DNA of 64,000 nt, taken from positions 1-64,000 of the forward strand of contig NZ_QTVG01000001.1 in NCBI RefSeq assembly GCF_003460505.1, written 5' to 3'. Origin of the DNA: Eubacterium sp. AF36-5BH (GTDB lineage Bacteria; Bacillota; Clostridia; Lachnospirales; Lachnospiraceae). Shown here piece by piece: positions 1 through 8,967 of the stretch. The notes beneath the pieces are model-generated. The model was given only the letters and a program-made list of their open reading frames with translations, did not search any database and was not told the origin of the DNA. The translations under genes and the position numbers were made by a program. Every line of letters starts with the position of its first letter. Within the stretch, counting starts at the first letter, position 1.

Positions 1-49
1 TATAGCAATAGGTAAGGATTTGATATTATCTCCACCTTTTCCCCTGCTC

Positions 50-92
50 TACACCGTACGTGAGACTTTCGCCTCATACGGCGTGCCATCAT
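50..92 (-). ncRNA. Group II intron domain V (catalytic hairpin)
   Basis: The minus strand reads CGCCGTATGAGGCGAAAGTC followed by TCACGTACGG. This gives the standard domain V stem with a GAAA tetraloop. It sits between the maturase stop codon and the intron 3' end, as expected. Confidence 0.85.
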
Positions 93-114
93 ACATTTGC
101 AAATTATTTATTGT

Positions 115-1938
115 CTAAACCTTTTGGTAATCATAATTTTGCCTTATATAATTAACTTTTTTCCATTGTTCTTCATTCAACTTAAATTTTCTTAATAAAC
201 CTTGGGCTTCAACCATCTTTCTCGTAAATATTGCCTTGTACACATCTGAATTTATAAAGATTATATTTCCGTGATTATTAGTTCCCCTCTTTTTTAAAGG
301 TTTCTTTCTAATGCACTTCATATGGCTAACATCTAACTTCTTACCCGTTATGTAACAATTTCCTTGCTGAATGACATATGCTGATAAACTATTGTCATTA
401 AATTCTATTGTTTCTGTTGGGTCTCTCATTTTAGCTATGGCTTCAAATTCTCTTTGTGTAATAAGCATTAAATTCTTGTGTATTTTCTCTCGACCTTTTG
501 AAGTATAATTACTTATTTCCTGAGAGAAATTCATAGGACTCCTATGGTGAACTCCCGTTAATGGGAGTAAACACATATCTCCTATGGTTACAATTTTTGT
601 TTCTTTCTGAATACCCATTGTTTGTTTTTGAAAATTAATGTCTGTTTCCTTAAATGGAATTGTTTTGCTAATGTCTCTAAGACGTATTCTTATGGTTGGT
701 AAGAGAGCGTAATTCACATCCGTTAAATTGTTGTAAATATTTGTTGCTATGCAATAATAATTTTGTATTCCTCTAATGGCTGAATTATAGTTTTTAATTG
801 CCACTGTTGGGTTGTCTTTTCGAATGTTAATTATTTTGGCTTTTAGATTGCTTTTTGCATTCTTAATTGCCTTGTCACTCATATCAGTCTTTGCTATATA
901 ACCATATCTGGTCTTCCCCTTTGGAACGACTTTTATTTTAAAACCTAAATATGTTGATGAGTTTTTCTTAAGATTTATGACTTTTGATTTTTCTTCACTT
1001 ATGTCCAATTTCAATCTTGTTTTTAAGAAATCCACTGTTGCGTGATACCATCTCTGTGCTTCGTTATAACTTCCACACATTATTTTGAAATCATCTGCAT
1101 ATCTTATTAGAAATCCATCTTTCAGATTGGTGTATTTCTTCGCATATGTTCGAAATGCTGCAACATTAGACATTCTGTTTGGTTTGAATGTTTCCCATTG
1201 ATTACTTATCCACCAATCTAATTCATTTAAGACTATTAGGGATAGTAGTGGACTTATTATTCCACCTTGTGGTGTACCTTTTGTCGGTATTCCTTCTCCC
1301 TTTATTTCTGACTTAAGTATCTTACTCATGATACTTATTAAACGCTTGTCTCTTATTCCAAGTGTCCATATCTGTTTCAAAAGTTTTCCGTGGTCGACAT
1401 TGTCGAAAAACCCTTTTATGTCAACATCAACACAGTAGTAATGCTTGTACATATTTATCATACTAACTGTTCTACTAATTGCGTGATGTGTGTCTCTGTT
1501 TGGTCTAAAACCATATGAATGGTTGTGAAACTTAGGTTCACAGATTGGTTCAAGGACCTGCAATATGCACTGCTGAACCAATCTGTCCCATATACACGGA
1601 ATACCCAATGGTCTTTTCTTGTCACTTCCTGGTTTTGGAATGTACACTCTTCTGACAGACTTAGGTTTGTAGTCAGCTAACATCTCTCTCACTGTATTAA
1701 TCACAGTTTCATCTGTTAGTTCTTTAATATCGTCTATTGTCTTTCCATCAGTTCCCTTGGTATTACTACCTTTATTACTCTTTAGGTTTCTATATGCTAA
1801 CCTGATATTTTCTTCTGAACCAATAATCTCCAGTAACTTATAAAAGTTGTTACCGTTTTTACTTGCTGAATACAATAAATCATATACTCTTTGCATATCA
1901 TAATATTCGTTGTATCTCAATTTGGTTTTCTTTAGCAT
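115..1938 (-). CDS. ltrA: Group II intron reverse transcriptase/maturase
   Basis: This intron-encoded protein of 607 residues helps fold and splice the intron and reverse-transcribes it during retrohoming. Visible reverse transcriptase motifs are the D-x-D in VDVDIKGFFD near residue 171, GTPQGG at 221-226 and the catalytic YADD at 280-283. The maturase (X) domain follows. The C-terminus (about 525-580) keeps a CYITGKKL...SHMK...NHGNIIF pattern that resembles a degraded HNH endonuclease domain, because the usual Cys/His pairs are incomplete. The start has a strong AGGAGG 11 bases upstream. The frame is full length without stops, so the protein is probably active for splicing. Endonuclease activity is doubtful. 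Confidence 0.95.
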   Translation of the reverse strand: MLKKTKLRYNEYYDMQRVYDLLYSASKNGNNFYKLLEIIGSEENIRLAYRNLKSNKGSNTKGTDGKTIDDIKELTDETVINTVREMLADYKPKSVRRVYIPKPGSDKKRPLGIPCIWDRLVQQCILQVLEPICEPKFHNHSYGFRPNRDTHHAISRTVSMINMYKHYYCVDVDIKGFFDNVDHGKLLKQIWTLGIRDKRLISIMSKILKSEIKGEGIPTKGTPQGGIISPLLSLIVLNELDWWISNQWETFKPNRMSNVAAFRTYAKKYTNLKDGFLIRYADDFKIMCGSYNEAQRWYHATVDFLKTRLKLDISEEKSKVINLKKNSSTYLGFKIKVVPKGKTRYGYIAKTDMSDKAIKNAKSNLKAKIINIRKDNPTVAIKNYNSAIRGIQNYYCIATNIYNNLTDVNYALLPTIRIRLRDISKTIPFKETDINFQKQTMGIQKETKIVTIGDMCLLPLTGVHHRSPMNFSQEISNYTSKGREKIHKNLMLITQREFEAIAKMRDPTETIEFNDNSLSAYVIQQGNCYITGKKLDVSHMKCIRKKPLKKRGTNNHGNIIFINSDVYKAIFTRKMVEAQGLLRKFKLNEEQWKKVNYIRQNYDYQKV

Positions 1939-2676
1939 GGTCTGTAACCTCCTATCTAGGAGTGATTACATCTCTTAGTCTTACTCGAACCCATACCATT
2001 CGACTTTAATTTGCTTAACTGTATGACTAGAGGTCTTCCCTCCACCGCTTATTATCACGGTTTCTTCGGTACTATACCTCCGCTTTCACTGACATAATCT
2101 CACTTATATCACTATTGTGATTTTCCCGTTTGATACATTTCGTAGAAAGTAGATTCTCCACGCTGTCAGCTTCCAACGTTCCAAACACACTATCTTTACA
2201 TCTATCCTTAGGTTCCTTCTATGAGCCTGTTACCTTGACACTGCCTGTAACAATGTATGGACTTTCATAAAGGCGGAATCTTACTCGCCCACAGTGACGA
2301 CACTATTTGTGTCACTATGCATTTCTACATAGTCCCGATATAGACCCGTACATTCGAAGTTTCGTCAGAAGAGCTTAACTCTCTTCATTCTCACCATAGA
2401 TAGTTTATAGACCCCCGGCATATAGGATACACATCTCACCTCTGAAATGCTTTCGACATCTAATCTGTTTCGGTATCTCTCTGCCGACTTCACCGAGCTT
2501 CTTACACTTTAGTTTCTACTAACTTAGGTGCAAGTCGGAGGATTAGGGTTGCCTTTCAGGACGTTACTCCATCATTCGACATATCGTGTGTTTAGTTCTC
2601 CGATTTACTACTATTTTTTTTATTCAATTATTAGTTGCAATCGTGCCATAGCTTTTCACTATGGAACGTTTCGCAC

Positions 2677-3193
2677 CGCCTTTCGGATCAGTAACAATGA
2701 ATGAACACTTATCAGGCATCTGCATAAGGTTTGGTTTTACTTCATAAAAAGTTTTTCCTGCACCGGAGCCACCGATAATAAGAACATTGTTATTAAGTTT
2801 TGTTTTTCTCGTATCAAGACTCATTCTTACATTCTGACTTAATATTCTGTTATAATGTTCATCCTTATCATTAATTGTTTTGTTTACCTGATTTATATCG
2901 GCAAACTTTGCAGTTCCGTATTCCTTGCCGGGCATCAGATTTCTTCTGCTTGTATAGTACATAAGTACTGCCATGCCATATGTAAGTACTGCGACGGTAA
3001 CTGCCTTAACTGTTGCTTTCCCTTCATAATAGTTTTGAAAAGGCTCTGCAAACACATGATTTAATGATTCCATAAATTCATTAAAGTCCATACCCTGACT
3101 CCAGGCACCGTTTATCAGATATCCTAAATATGCTGCCAAAACTGCACCAATAAAAAGAAGAACAAAGGAAGGCTTTTTATTCTTTTCTGTCAT
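2677..3193 (-). CDS. VirD4/PcfC-type coupling protein, 5' exon (interrupted by intron)
   Basis: This is the N-terminal 172 or so residues of a conjugative type IV coupling protein, which hands relaxosome DNA to the mating channel at the inner membrane. Two membrane segments (about 9-30 and 62-82) are followed by a Walker A motif, GGSGAGKT. The frame then reads VTDPKG, the family's conserved stretch, and leaves the coding frame exactly where the intron begins (2676). An apparent extension of the frame to 2624 reads intron sequence and should be ignored. The start overlaps the last base of the pcfB-like gene, so the two are probably co-transcribed. Full-length protein needs intron splicing; the 3' exon is outside the window. 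Confidence 0.9.
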
Positions 3194-4317
3194 TATCTTC
3201 TGCTCCTTCCATGCTCTTCTGTTTTTAATGTAACTTCTTTATCAGGTTTCTTCTTTTCATATTTCTTTCTTACAGCAGCTTCCACACTGTCATAATGTTT
3301 AGAATATAATTCACTTCCCCTTATTGTCTGTACTACTCTGTTACTTTCGTCATAAAGTTTATATTCCTTTTCCATATCTAAAAATGTAAGCATTGTTTTT
3401 CCGTTATGTATTTCCATTATGTTTTCTTTTCTTATCCACACATAACGAACATTCTCCCCCCATGTTCCGGGAACTCTTGTTTTAACAGCTGCCTGACTTT
3501 CCTCATCTATCAGTGTTTTTGATATTGTAATGTCTGAAAGATTATCGTTTTTTGACATGGACACTGCCTGTATTCTCTCTGCAATACTACGATAACTGTT
3601 AATTCTTTTTGTAAAGGCATCTTTATCCATTGCTGCCTTATAACTATTATCCGTATCTGACTTTTCCAGTGCCCCCATAGTAACAAGTTTTCCAATTATC
3701 TCTTTTGCATCATCACTTCCTATATCAAACTTATCTTTTATGGTATCAACCGATACATCATTTTTTTCAACGGCATAAAGACCTATTTTTTCAATCAGCC
3801 CCTGTATTGCCTCTCCTGCTTTTTCTTCCTCCTGTGTATGAAACTTACCATTTCCTTCTTTCTGCTTTTGAAAGTAGTCAATAAGTTTATTCTTTCCCTC
3901 ACTGTCACTCTTTTTTACATAATCATCAAATGTGCTGATATGCCCTGATTTCATTTTCTGCAGCATAACATTAATTCTTGGTGTTGCTTCCGAATGAAAA
4001 ATTACTTCAGTCTGTCCCTTATTAATATTGGGCATTGTGGAATACAGTATTCCATACTTCTTTGCAAGTTTTTTAACTTTTTTCATTTCACTGTTGTCAA
4101 ACTGTAAAACCTGCAGGTCCCCTCCTCTCATCAAAAGCTTTCTCATTGAAGTTCTTCCAAGATTTTTTTCATAATCAAGCATTCCTTTTATTACATTTAG
4201 AACTTTTTTCATTGCTTCTATGCCGTCACTTCCAACTTTCATTGCTATCTCAATACCGTCATAAGCTACTCTTATAATCTGTACTGCTTCTGCAATTTCA
4301 TCTGCCATATTTCTCAC
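3193..4317 (-). CDS. PcfB-like conjugation protein (DUF3801)
   Basis: This protein of 374 residues lies directly upstream of the coupling-protein gene, as PcfB does before PcfC in pCF10-type transfer operons. PcfB is a relaxosome accessory factor. The recognisable DUF3801 core is about residues 60-120: a conserved GGDLQVLQF stretch, KKYGILYSTMPN and then EVIFHSEATPRIN. The C-terminal half is longer than in classical PcfB and includes a helix-rich part (about 160-240) that looks winged-helix-like. The start overlaps the preceding gene's stop by four bases (ATGA type), indicating translational coupling. The family call rests on remembered motif patterns and synteny. Confidence 0.8.
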   Translation of the reverse strand: MRNMADEIAEAVQIIRVAYDGIEIAMKVGSDGIEAMKKVLNVIKGMLDYEKNLGRTSMRKLLMRGGDLQVLQFDNSEMKKVKKLAKKYGILYSTMPNINKGQTEVIFHSEATPRINVMLQKMKSGHISTFDDYVKKSDSEGKNKLIDYFQKQKEGNGKFHTQEEEKAGEAIQGLIEKIGLYAVEKNDVSVDTIKDKFDIGSDDAKEIIGKLVTMGALEKSDTDNSYKAAMDKDAFTKRINSYRSIAERIQAVSMSKNDNLSDITISKTLIDEESQAAVKTRVPGTWGENVRYVWIRKENIMEIHNGKTMLTFLDMEKEYKLYDESNRVVQTIRGSELYSKHYDSVEAAVRKKYEKKKPDKEVTLKTEEHGRSRR

Positions 4318-4691
4318 CTGCCTTCGTATTCTTTTACTTTATCCAAATTTTCGTTTTCAATTTCATATCTGTTAATGTCTACTCCGCATGCATTTAAAAC
4401 GCTGCAAAGACTGTGAAGCATTTCTTCTTTTTCAATTCTCAACATTTCAAGAGATGCTATAAGACTTTCTGCCGTCTCTACCCATAAAGGCTTTTTTTCT
4501 GCAATGGCAAGGTATCTTTTCTTTATGGTTTCAAAATCCCTATCCTTGCTTTTTATCTCCTCAATCATGTTGCCGGTAAGTTCTCTGTCTCCTGTGCTCA
4601 TTCCATATTCCAGCACAAACACCATTTCTTCTTCCGACATTTCTTCCAGTCTTTTCTTAATCCATTCCGCCATTTCTCTCATTGATAACAT
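4314..4691 (-). CDS. Conserved ICE operon protein of unknown function
   Basis: This is a small, mostly helical, acidic protein of 125 residues with no membrane segment or signal peptide. I do not recognise a family. It sits between the coiled-coil protein gene (gap of 9 bases) and the pcfB-like gene (4-base overlap), so it belongs to the conjugation operon. It has one Cys-containing segment near residue 105 (LCSVLNACG). A role in transfer is inferred from position only. Confidence 0.7.
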   Translation of the reverse strand: MLSMREMAEWIKKRLEEMSEEEMVFVLEYGMSTGDRELTGNMIEEIKSKDRDFETIKKRYLAIAEKKPLWVETAESLIASLEMLRIEKEEMLHSLCSVLNACGVDINRYEIENENLDKVKEYEGR

Positions 4692-4700
4692 ATCTGCCTC

Positions 4701-5792
4701 CTATCCCTGCAGACTGTTTTCCAGCTCTGCAATCTCAATTATTTCTTTCATTCTTTCAGCAGGCACTCTGCTGTTTATGATGTCCTCCAATTGATTTTCA
4801 GTAAGACCTTTTTCAATGGCAATTTTTATCTGGACAAGCTGGTTTCTGTCTAATTCTCCATCAATTACAAGTTTTACAAGATTTCTCCTGCTTTTTGTTT
4901 TGATACCAAGTCTTGAAAAAATACCTACCAGACCATGATTGTTTACTGATGTTTTTCTTTCAATGTCATTACTGTTAATTCTTACAACTGTACTTTTATT
5001 GCCTGCATATGGCATATTTGCTGACTGAAAAGAGAAATAATTATCGGCATCATTTCTTACATTATTAAAGGTTTCTTTATCCTGCTCATGTTTCTTCTGC
5101 AGTTCCTTGACCTTTTCTTTTAAAGCTTCATTCTCTGTTTTTAATTCCCCTGCTTCTTTTCTTTTTTCTGCAGCCTGTGAATACGCTCTGTTTATCTCAT
5201 CCTGTTTCTGTGACAGCAGTTCATCTTTTTCCTGATTTTCTTTAAGTATTCTTTCAAGCTCTTTCTGTTCTTTTTTATCCTGTGTAAGATTATTTAATAC
5301 ATCAGTAATTTCATCAAACTTTTTATCCGTGTTCCCAATGGATAACACCACCTCTTCAATATAATCCGTAAGTTTCTTTACATACTCAGGCTCCATTTCT
5401 GCCTCGTCTGCCAGGCTGTCAGTTTTCTGTAAAATATCATCATACTGTTTCTTCATTGCTATTGCCTTTTCGCCACTTGACAGTATTCTTTCCACATCTT
5501 CAATGGGAACTCCCTGTCTGTAAAAATCAAGTCCCATTTTTAGTTTAGTAACATCAACTCCTTCTGCCGTAAGTACTTTAATTGCTCTGTCATCATAATC
5601 AAAACGTAAACACTCCGAATAGATTCGCATTCTGTCTATGTCCATCTTCTTATCTGCATATTTTGCTATCTGTTCTCTTGTAAGACCATAATCTGCATCA
5701 TAATTTATCAGTTCCATTACTTCTTTGCTTAATCCTTTTTTCTTAAATCCCTGCACAATCATATTTTTGTCTCTTGTAATATCACTGCTCAT
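4701..5792 (-). CDS. Coiled-coil protein of the conjugation operon, unknown function
   Basis: The protein has 363 residues. The first third contains repeated short helical units of the type GLSKEVMELI, GLTREQIAKY and GVPIEDVERI, resembling the repeats found in many clostridial ICE proteins. Residues about 110-245 are rich in K, E and Q and strongly coiled-coil-like. The C-terminal region again carries a GELDRNQLVQIKIAIEKGLT repeat unit. No catalytic motif was recognised. The start ATG has an AGGAGGTAATAA leader. It lies between the relaxase gene and the 125-residue gene, which suggests a structural or scaffold role in the relaxosome, but that is inference. Confidence 0.75.
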   Translation of the reverse strand: MSSDITRDKNMIVQGFKKKGLSKEVMELINYDADYGLTREQIAKYADKKMDIDRMRIYSECLRFDYDDRAIKVLTAEGVDVTKLKMGLDFYRQGVPIEDVERILSSGEKAIAMKKQYDDILQKTDSLADEAEMEPEYVKKLTDYIEEVVLSIGNTDKKFDEITDVLNNLTQDKKEQKELERILKENQEKDELLSQKQDEINRAYSQAAEKRKEAGELKTENEALKEKVKELQKKHEQDKETFNNVRNDADNYFSFQSANMPYAGNKSTVVRINSNDIERKTSVNNHGLVGIFSRLGIKTKSRRNLVKLVIDGELDRNQLVQIKIAIEKGLTENQLEDIINSRVPAERMKEIIEIAELENSLQG

Positions 5793-5823
5793 TTATTACC
5801 TCCTGTTAAACTAATAAAACAGC

Positions 5824-7266
5824 CTACTTTTGTGGCTGCTTGTCTTTTTCTTTTATTTGCTTTTCTTCTCTTACTTCTTCAATACTTCTTTCAGATTTTT
5901 CATTTTCTTCTCTGATAATTTCATCCGCAATTTTTAATTTCTTTTTTACATCTTTAAGTATGCTTCGTAATTCTGCATACTTGTCTTTATAATGTTCTTT
6001 TAAACTTCTTATCTCGTCTACGGTATATCCCTGATTTTTTATTTCATCAGAAAGCAAAATGTACTGTTCATGTTCTTCTTTAAAGAAGTCATCTCCTCTT
6101 ATGTAACAGTTTTCACTCTCAGTTAATTCATCAATCTTTTCTAAGGCTTTAAAAAGTTTTTCAGATGCTTTTTCACCACGACGTACTCTGCTTATTTCTC
6201 TGTTAATACTTTTCCTTTTATCATCAAGTATCTGCCATCTGTCGTTTAATTCTTCAATATCTTTAATTCCATACTTTGATAAAAATGTATATTGTGCATG
6301 TAACTTATGCATCTTTTTTATGTCATCACGATATTTCCATGCCTGTGAATAAGATCTCTTTTTCAGTTTTCCTGTCCGGTACAACTTTGCAAAGTATTTT
6401 TTCTGAAGTCCTGTAAGCTTAGCTCTCTTATATCTTGTAAATTTACAATACACTATCTTTGGCTGGCTTCTTTCTTTCTGTGGCTTATAATCTGCAATAC
6501 TTTCTTCTTTTATTCTCTCAGTAATTCTTTCTTTTGTGTATTCACTGCCCCAGGTATCAATTCTCATATATCGTTTCATTCCCGGCATCATCACTGCCAT
6601 ATGTTTTCCCTGTTTTATGATATATCCTTTTTCTTCCAGCAATCCTAAAAAACTGTCATAAGTTGAAGCCTGAACAATACATGAATCCACGTCTCTCATA
6701 ACCATGTCTTTCCATATAAACTTACCGTCCCGATACGGATTCCAGTCTTTATATCTTTCATTTATCCCTTTTCCGTCAGCACTTATGTCTATGGTTGAAA
6801 GACCATATTCCTCACACAGCCTGTTAGTAAGTGGCTGTATATACTTTGCCCAGTCACCTTTTTCGTATCTGTACTTTTTACCGTTTACCATGTTCACGCT
6901 GTTAAATATAATATGCCCGTGCTTATGGTCTGTGTTATTATGTACGGAAAATACAACTTCATATTCATTTCCTATATATTCCTTTGCGAACCTTTGTGTT
7001 ATTTCAAAGGCAGTATCATCATCCACTTCTCCTTCCTCAAAAGATATAATGAAATGATATGCCTGTCTTTTATCTGTTTTTCCAAATTTCACTTTTGTGC
7101 TTTTCATCCTGTCATATGCAAAGTCAGGCTGACAGTTAATACCACCCACCAATCTCCCGTTATCTGTTTTTTCAGATGCCTTAATATAATCAATTGCAGC
7201 TTTTAAATGCTTTCCGTGATAACCTGTTCCACAGTCACCTATATTAAGAATCTTTGTTACTGCCAA
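5824..7266 (-). CDS. MobA/VirD2-family relaxase (MOBP type)
   Basis: The relaxase nicks the ICE at oriT and stays bound to the 5' end during transfer. The N-terminal domain has the three-histidine metal site H114-K-H116-G-H118 (DHKHGHIIFN). A candidate catalytic tyrosine is at position 27, in the conserved helix after GYHGKHL. The C-terminal 200 residues are basic and then coiled-coil-like, and the protein ends KDKQPQK. Its length of 480 residues is normal for clostridial ICE relaxases. The start overlaps the end of mobC by 23 bases. A short hairpin (5 bp) spans the stop codon ahead of the next gene's Shine-Dalgarno sequence. Confidence 0.92.
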   Translation of the reverse strand: MAVTKILNIGDCGTGYHGKHLKAAIDYIKASEKTDNGRLVGGINCQPDFAYDRMKSTKVKFGKTDKRQAYHFIISFEEGEVDDDTAFEITQRFAKEYIGNEYEVVFSVHNNTDHKHGHIIFNSVNMVNGKKYRYEKGDWAKYIQPLTNRLCEEYGLSTIDISADGKGINERYKDWNPYRDGKFIWKDMVMRDVDSCIVQASTYDSFLGLLEEKGYIIKQGKHMAVMMPGMKRYMRIDTWGSEYTKERITERIKEESIADYKPQKERSQPKIVYCKFTRYKRAKLTGLQKKYFAKLYRTGKLKKRSYSQAWKYRDDIKKMHKLHAQYTFLSKYGIKDIEELNDRWQILDDKRKSINREISRVRRGEKASEKLFKALEKIDELTESENCYIRGDDFFKEEHEQYILLSDEIKNQGYTVDEIRSLKEHYKDKYAELRSILKDVKKKLKIADEIIREENEKSERSIEEVREEKQIKEKDKQPQK

Positions 7267-7585
7267 TCTTTTTTTCCACTTCTCTAACCGAAAGAATCAG
7301 CTTTCTCATATATGACCTTAAACTTTCCATGTCATCACGTTTATAAAATCCTGCATTATTTTTTCTTGCTATCTGGTTTATGTTATTTCCTATGTGATTT
7401 ACTTCATTAATCAGTTCTGAAAGCATCTGCCTTATCTCAGGATAATCTTCCGGTTTCTGGCTTAAAAGGAAACGCATATAATCTGAATCAGTCATACCAT
7501 ACATTTTTGCAAATTTTCTCAATGTCTTTGCTTCGGTTTCAGTAAATCGAAAATGCTTTACTACCTTATGTCTGTTATCCGCCAT
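7244..7585 (-). CDS. mobC: MobC-family relaxosome accessory protein
   Basis: This DNA-binding partner of the relaxase has 113 residues. The N-terminus (FRFTETEAKTLRKFAKMYG) is ribbon-helix-helix-like, and the C-terminus has the typical MobC motif around VNHIGNNINQIARKNN. It overlaps the relaxase gene by 23 bases and lies directly next to the candidate oriT at 7725-7830, the usual order oriT-mobC-relaxase. It probably binds oriT repeats and melts the nick region. Confidence 0.85.
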   Translation of the reverse strand: MADNRHKVVKHFRFTETEAKTLRKFAKMYGMTDSDYMRFLLSQKPEDYPEIRQMLSELINEVNHIGNNINQIARKNNAGFYKRDDMESLRSYMRKLILSVREVEKKIGSNKDS

Positions 7586-7724
7586 TTACATCACCTTCTT
7601 TCCTAGCGTGCAATAGCCAATCAATTAATTCTTCTGGTTTAGAAAATAATACACATCCGTCTGTCACCTGTAGTCTCACCTCCTCTTATCCGTATTTTGT
7701 TAAACATCAATTAACCCTCGTCCC

Positions 7725-7830
7725 CATAAACGACCTGTCAGTCGCAAGATACGCATTTGGTGATACAAATGCAATTCTTGTTAGGGGAACAGCCCCTAAA
7801 ACCCCTGACATATCTAATATTCTTCTTTCC
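7725..7830. other. Candidate ICE origin of transfer (oriT)
   Basis: The intergenic region upstream of mobC holds two close, perfect hairpins: GCATTTG (7753-7759) with CAAATGC (7766-7772), and TTAGGGG (7781-7787) with CCCCTAA (7793-7799). Inverted repeats next to a nick region upstream of mobC-relaxase are the standard oriT layout. The exact nick base is not identifiable by eye. Confidence 0.6.
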
Positions 7831-7857
7831 CCCTGAAAAAGTGAGGGGGATTTTTAA

Positions 7858-7981
7858 AAGTTACTAAACTTTTTGACAGGGGTCCCCCGAATTTTTACCA
7901 CGGAAATTTTTTATCTTATTTTTCCACTTTTTATTTTTGTCATGGAAATCCCCCCGAAATTTTGAAAGTCACTAAACTTTT
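7858..7981. repeat. Pair of 17-base direct repeats between primase-like gene and oriT
   Basis: AAAGTTACTAAACTTTT at 7858-7874 recurs as AAAGTCACTAAACTTTT at 7965-7981 with one mismatch. Each copy is itself a short inverted repeat (AAAGT/ACTTT), so each looks like a protein-binding site. Runs of C and G (CCCCCGAA, TCCCCCCGAAA) accompany both copies. Together with the oriT hairpins this makes 7586-7989 a gene-free control region. Confidence 0.6.
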
Positions 7982-7989
7982 CCGAGGTA

Positions 7990-8967
7990 CTACCTGCACT
8001 TTTTCGGGGGGATTATATTTTTTCTTTTTACTGCTTTTATCCAATCGTTGTAATCTTTAAAATCCTTTGGTGGTGGAAGTTCTCTGACTTCATATCCCTG
8101 CTTCTCATACTTATCTTTCAAAGCTTTAGACGCTTTTCTGCCCGGCTCATCATTATCAAGACATAATCTGATAAACTTTATTCCCGGATGTTCTTTAAGA
8201 AATGTCTCAAGCGGAGCATCCGCAACCATTCCCAGTGCAATTTTATTTGTTTCATAATCATCGTAAATATCACAATAACTTAACAAGTCTATTGCTCCCT
8301 CAAACACTTCCAGTTCATCTGAATTATCATTTGCTACATTAAAACCATATGTCTTGTCATTACCCTTTACGTCGCACTTAAATGCATGACCATTTTTATC
8401 AAAAACACCTCTCATACTTGCGAATCTTGTGGCTCCATTTTTATCATTTCCTTTAAAAACTATATTGTGGTAATCTCTTGATTCATAAATCAGTTTATGA
8501 CTTACAAAGTAGTCAATGCATTTTCTGCTAATCATTCTTTCATTTTGCAGATACGAATAAAGATAATTAAAACTGTCTGATTCTTTAGGAAGAACAAATT
8601 CTTTTTCTTCTGTGTCTATACTTGATTTATCTACACAATGTTTCAGACTGTTATTTCTTTCACTGTCATCTGTTTTCTTATATCCTGCAAAATCAAGTAA
8701 CCAAAAGACCGCTTCTTTAACATCCATTCCTGCAAACACTCGTAAGAAGTCTATCTGGGAGCCACCATTACTTCCCTTTTCACTTTGTCTCGACCAACGA
8801 TACCAGTTAGTCCGATTATAAATCCTTATGGAATCCATTTCCTTTAAGGTATAGTACTTTCCAATCTTTTTTACCGTGTAACCAAGAAATGAAGCCACGG
8901 AACATAAATCAACAGATTTTGCTATGTCTAATTCTTCCTCTGTAAATCTGTTATTCATTTGCATCAC
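7990..8967 (-). CDS. Toprim-domain primase-like protein (DUF3991/Toprim_2)
   Basis: The protein has 325 residues. The N-terminal part (to about 100) resembles the DUF3991-type primase-associated region, with WYRWSRQSEKGSNGGSQIDFL. The C-terminal part is a Toprim fold with the conserved acidic motifs LEVFEGAIDLLSY and RLCLDNDEPGRKA. Such proteins are common on clostridial ICEs and are thought to prime complementary-strand synthesis after transfer. It lacks the zinc-binding and polymerase domains of full DnaG. The stop overlaps the poly-G-rich control region, and the start overlaps the radC-like stop by four bases. Confidence 0.8.
   Translation of the reverse strand: MMQMNNRFTEEELDIAKSVDLCSVASFLGYTVKKIGKYYTLKEMDSIRIYNRTNWYRWSRQSEKGSNGGSQIDFLRVFAGMDVKEAVFWLLDFAGYKKTDDSERNNSLKHCVDKSSIDTEEKEFVLPKESDSFNYLYSYLQNERMISRKCIDYFVSHKLIYESRDYHNIVFKGNDKNGATRFASMRGVFDKNGHAFKCDVKGNDKTYGFNVANDNSDELEVFEGAIDLLSYCDIYDDYETNKIALGMVADAPLETFLKEHPGIKFIRLCLDNDEPGRKASKALKDKYEKQGYEVRELPPPKDFKDYNDWIKAVKRKNIIPPKKCR

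Larger units (their letters stand above)
1..2676 (-). mobile_element. Group II intron interrupting the coupling-protein gene
   Basis: On the minus strand the intron starts with the consensus-like GTGCGA at 2676. Just upstream, 5'-exon IBS1 AAAGGCG (minus strand of 2677-2683) is perfectly complementary over 7 bases to EBS1 CGCCTTT (minus strand of 2269-2275) in domain I. Domain V is recognisable at about 50-92, with GAGGCGAAAGTCTC in its hairpin. Domain VI follows, and the 3' end lies within the first few bases of the window. The reverse transcriptase is encoded in domain IV. The stretch 1939-2676 holds domains I-III and no gene. The 3' exon lies outside the window. Confidence 0.93.

Noticed and set aside
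2855..3064. Plus-strand ORF of 69 codons
   Set aside because: It lies opposite the coupling-protein gene, has no ribosome site and its composition is that of a shadow frame.
5813..5838. Hairpin over the relaxase stop codon as a terminator
   Set aside because: Only five base pairs and a weak U-run; mentioned with the gene but not listed as a terminator.
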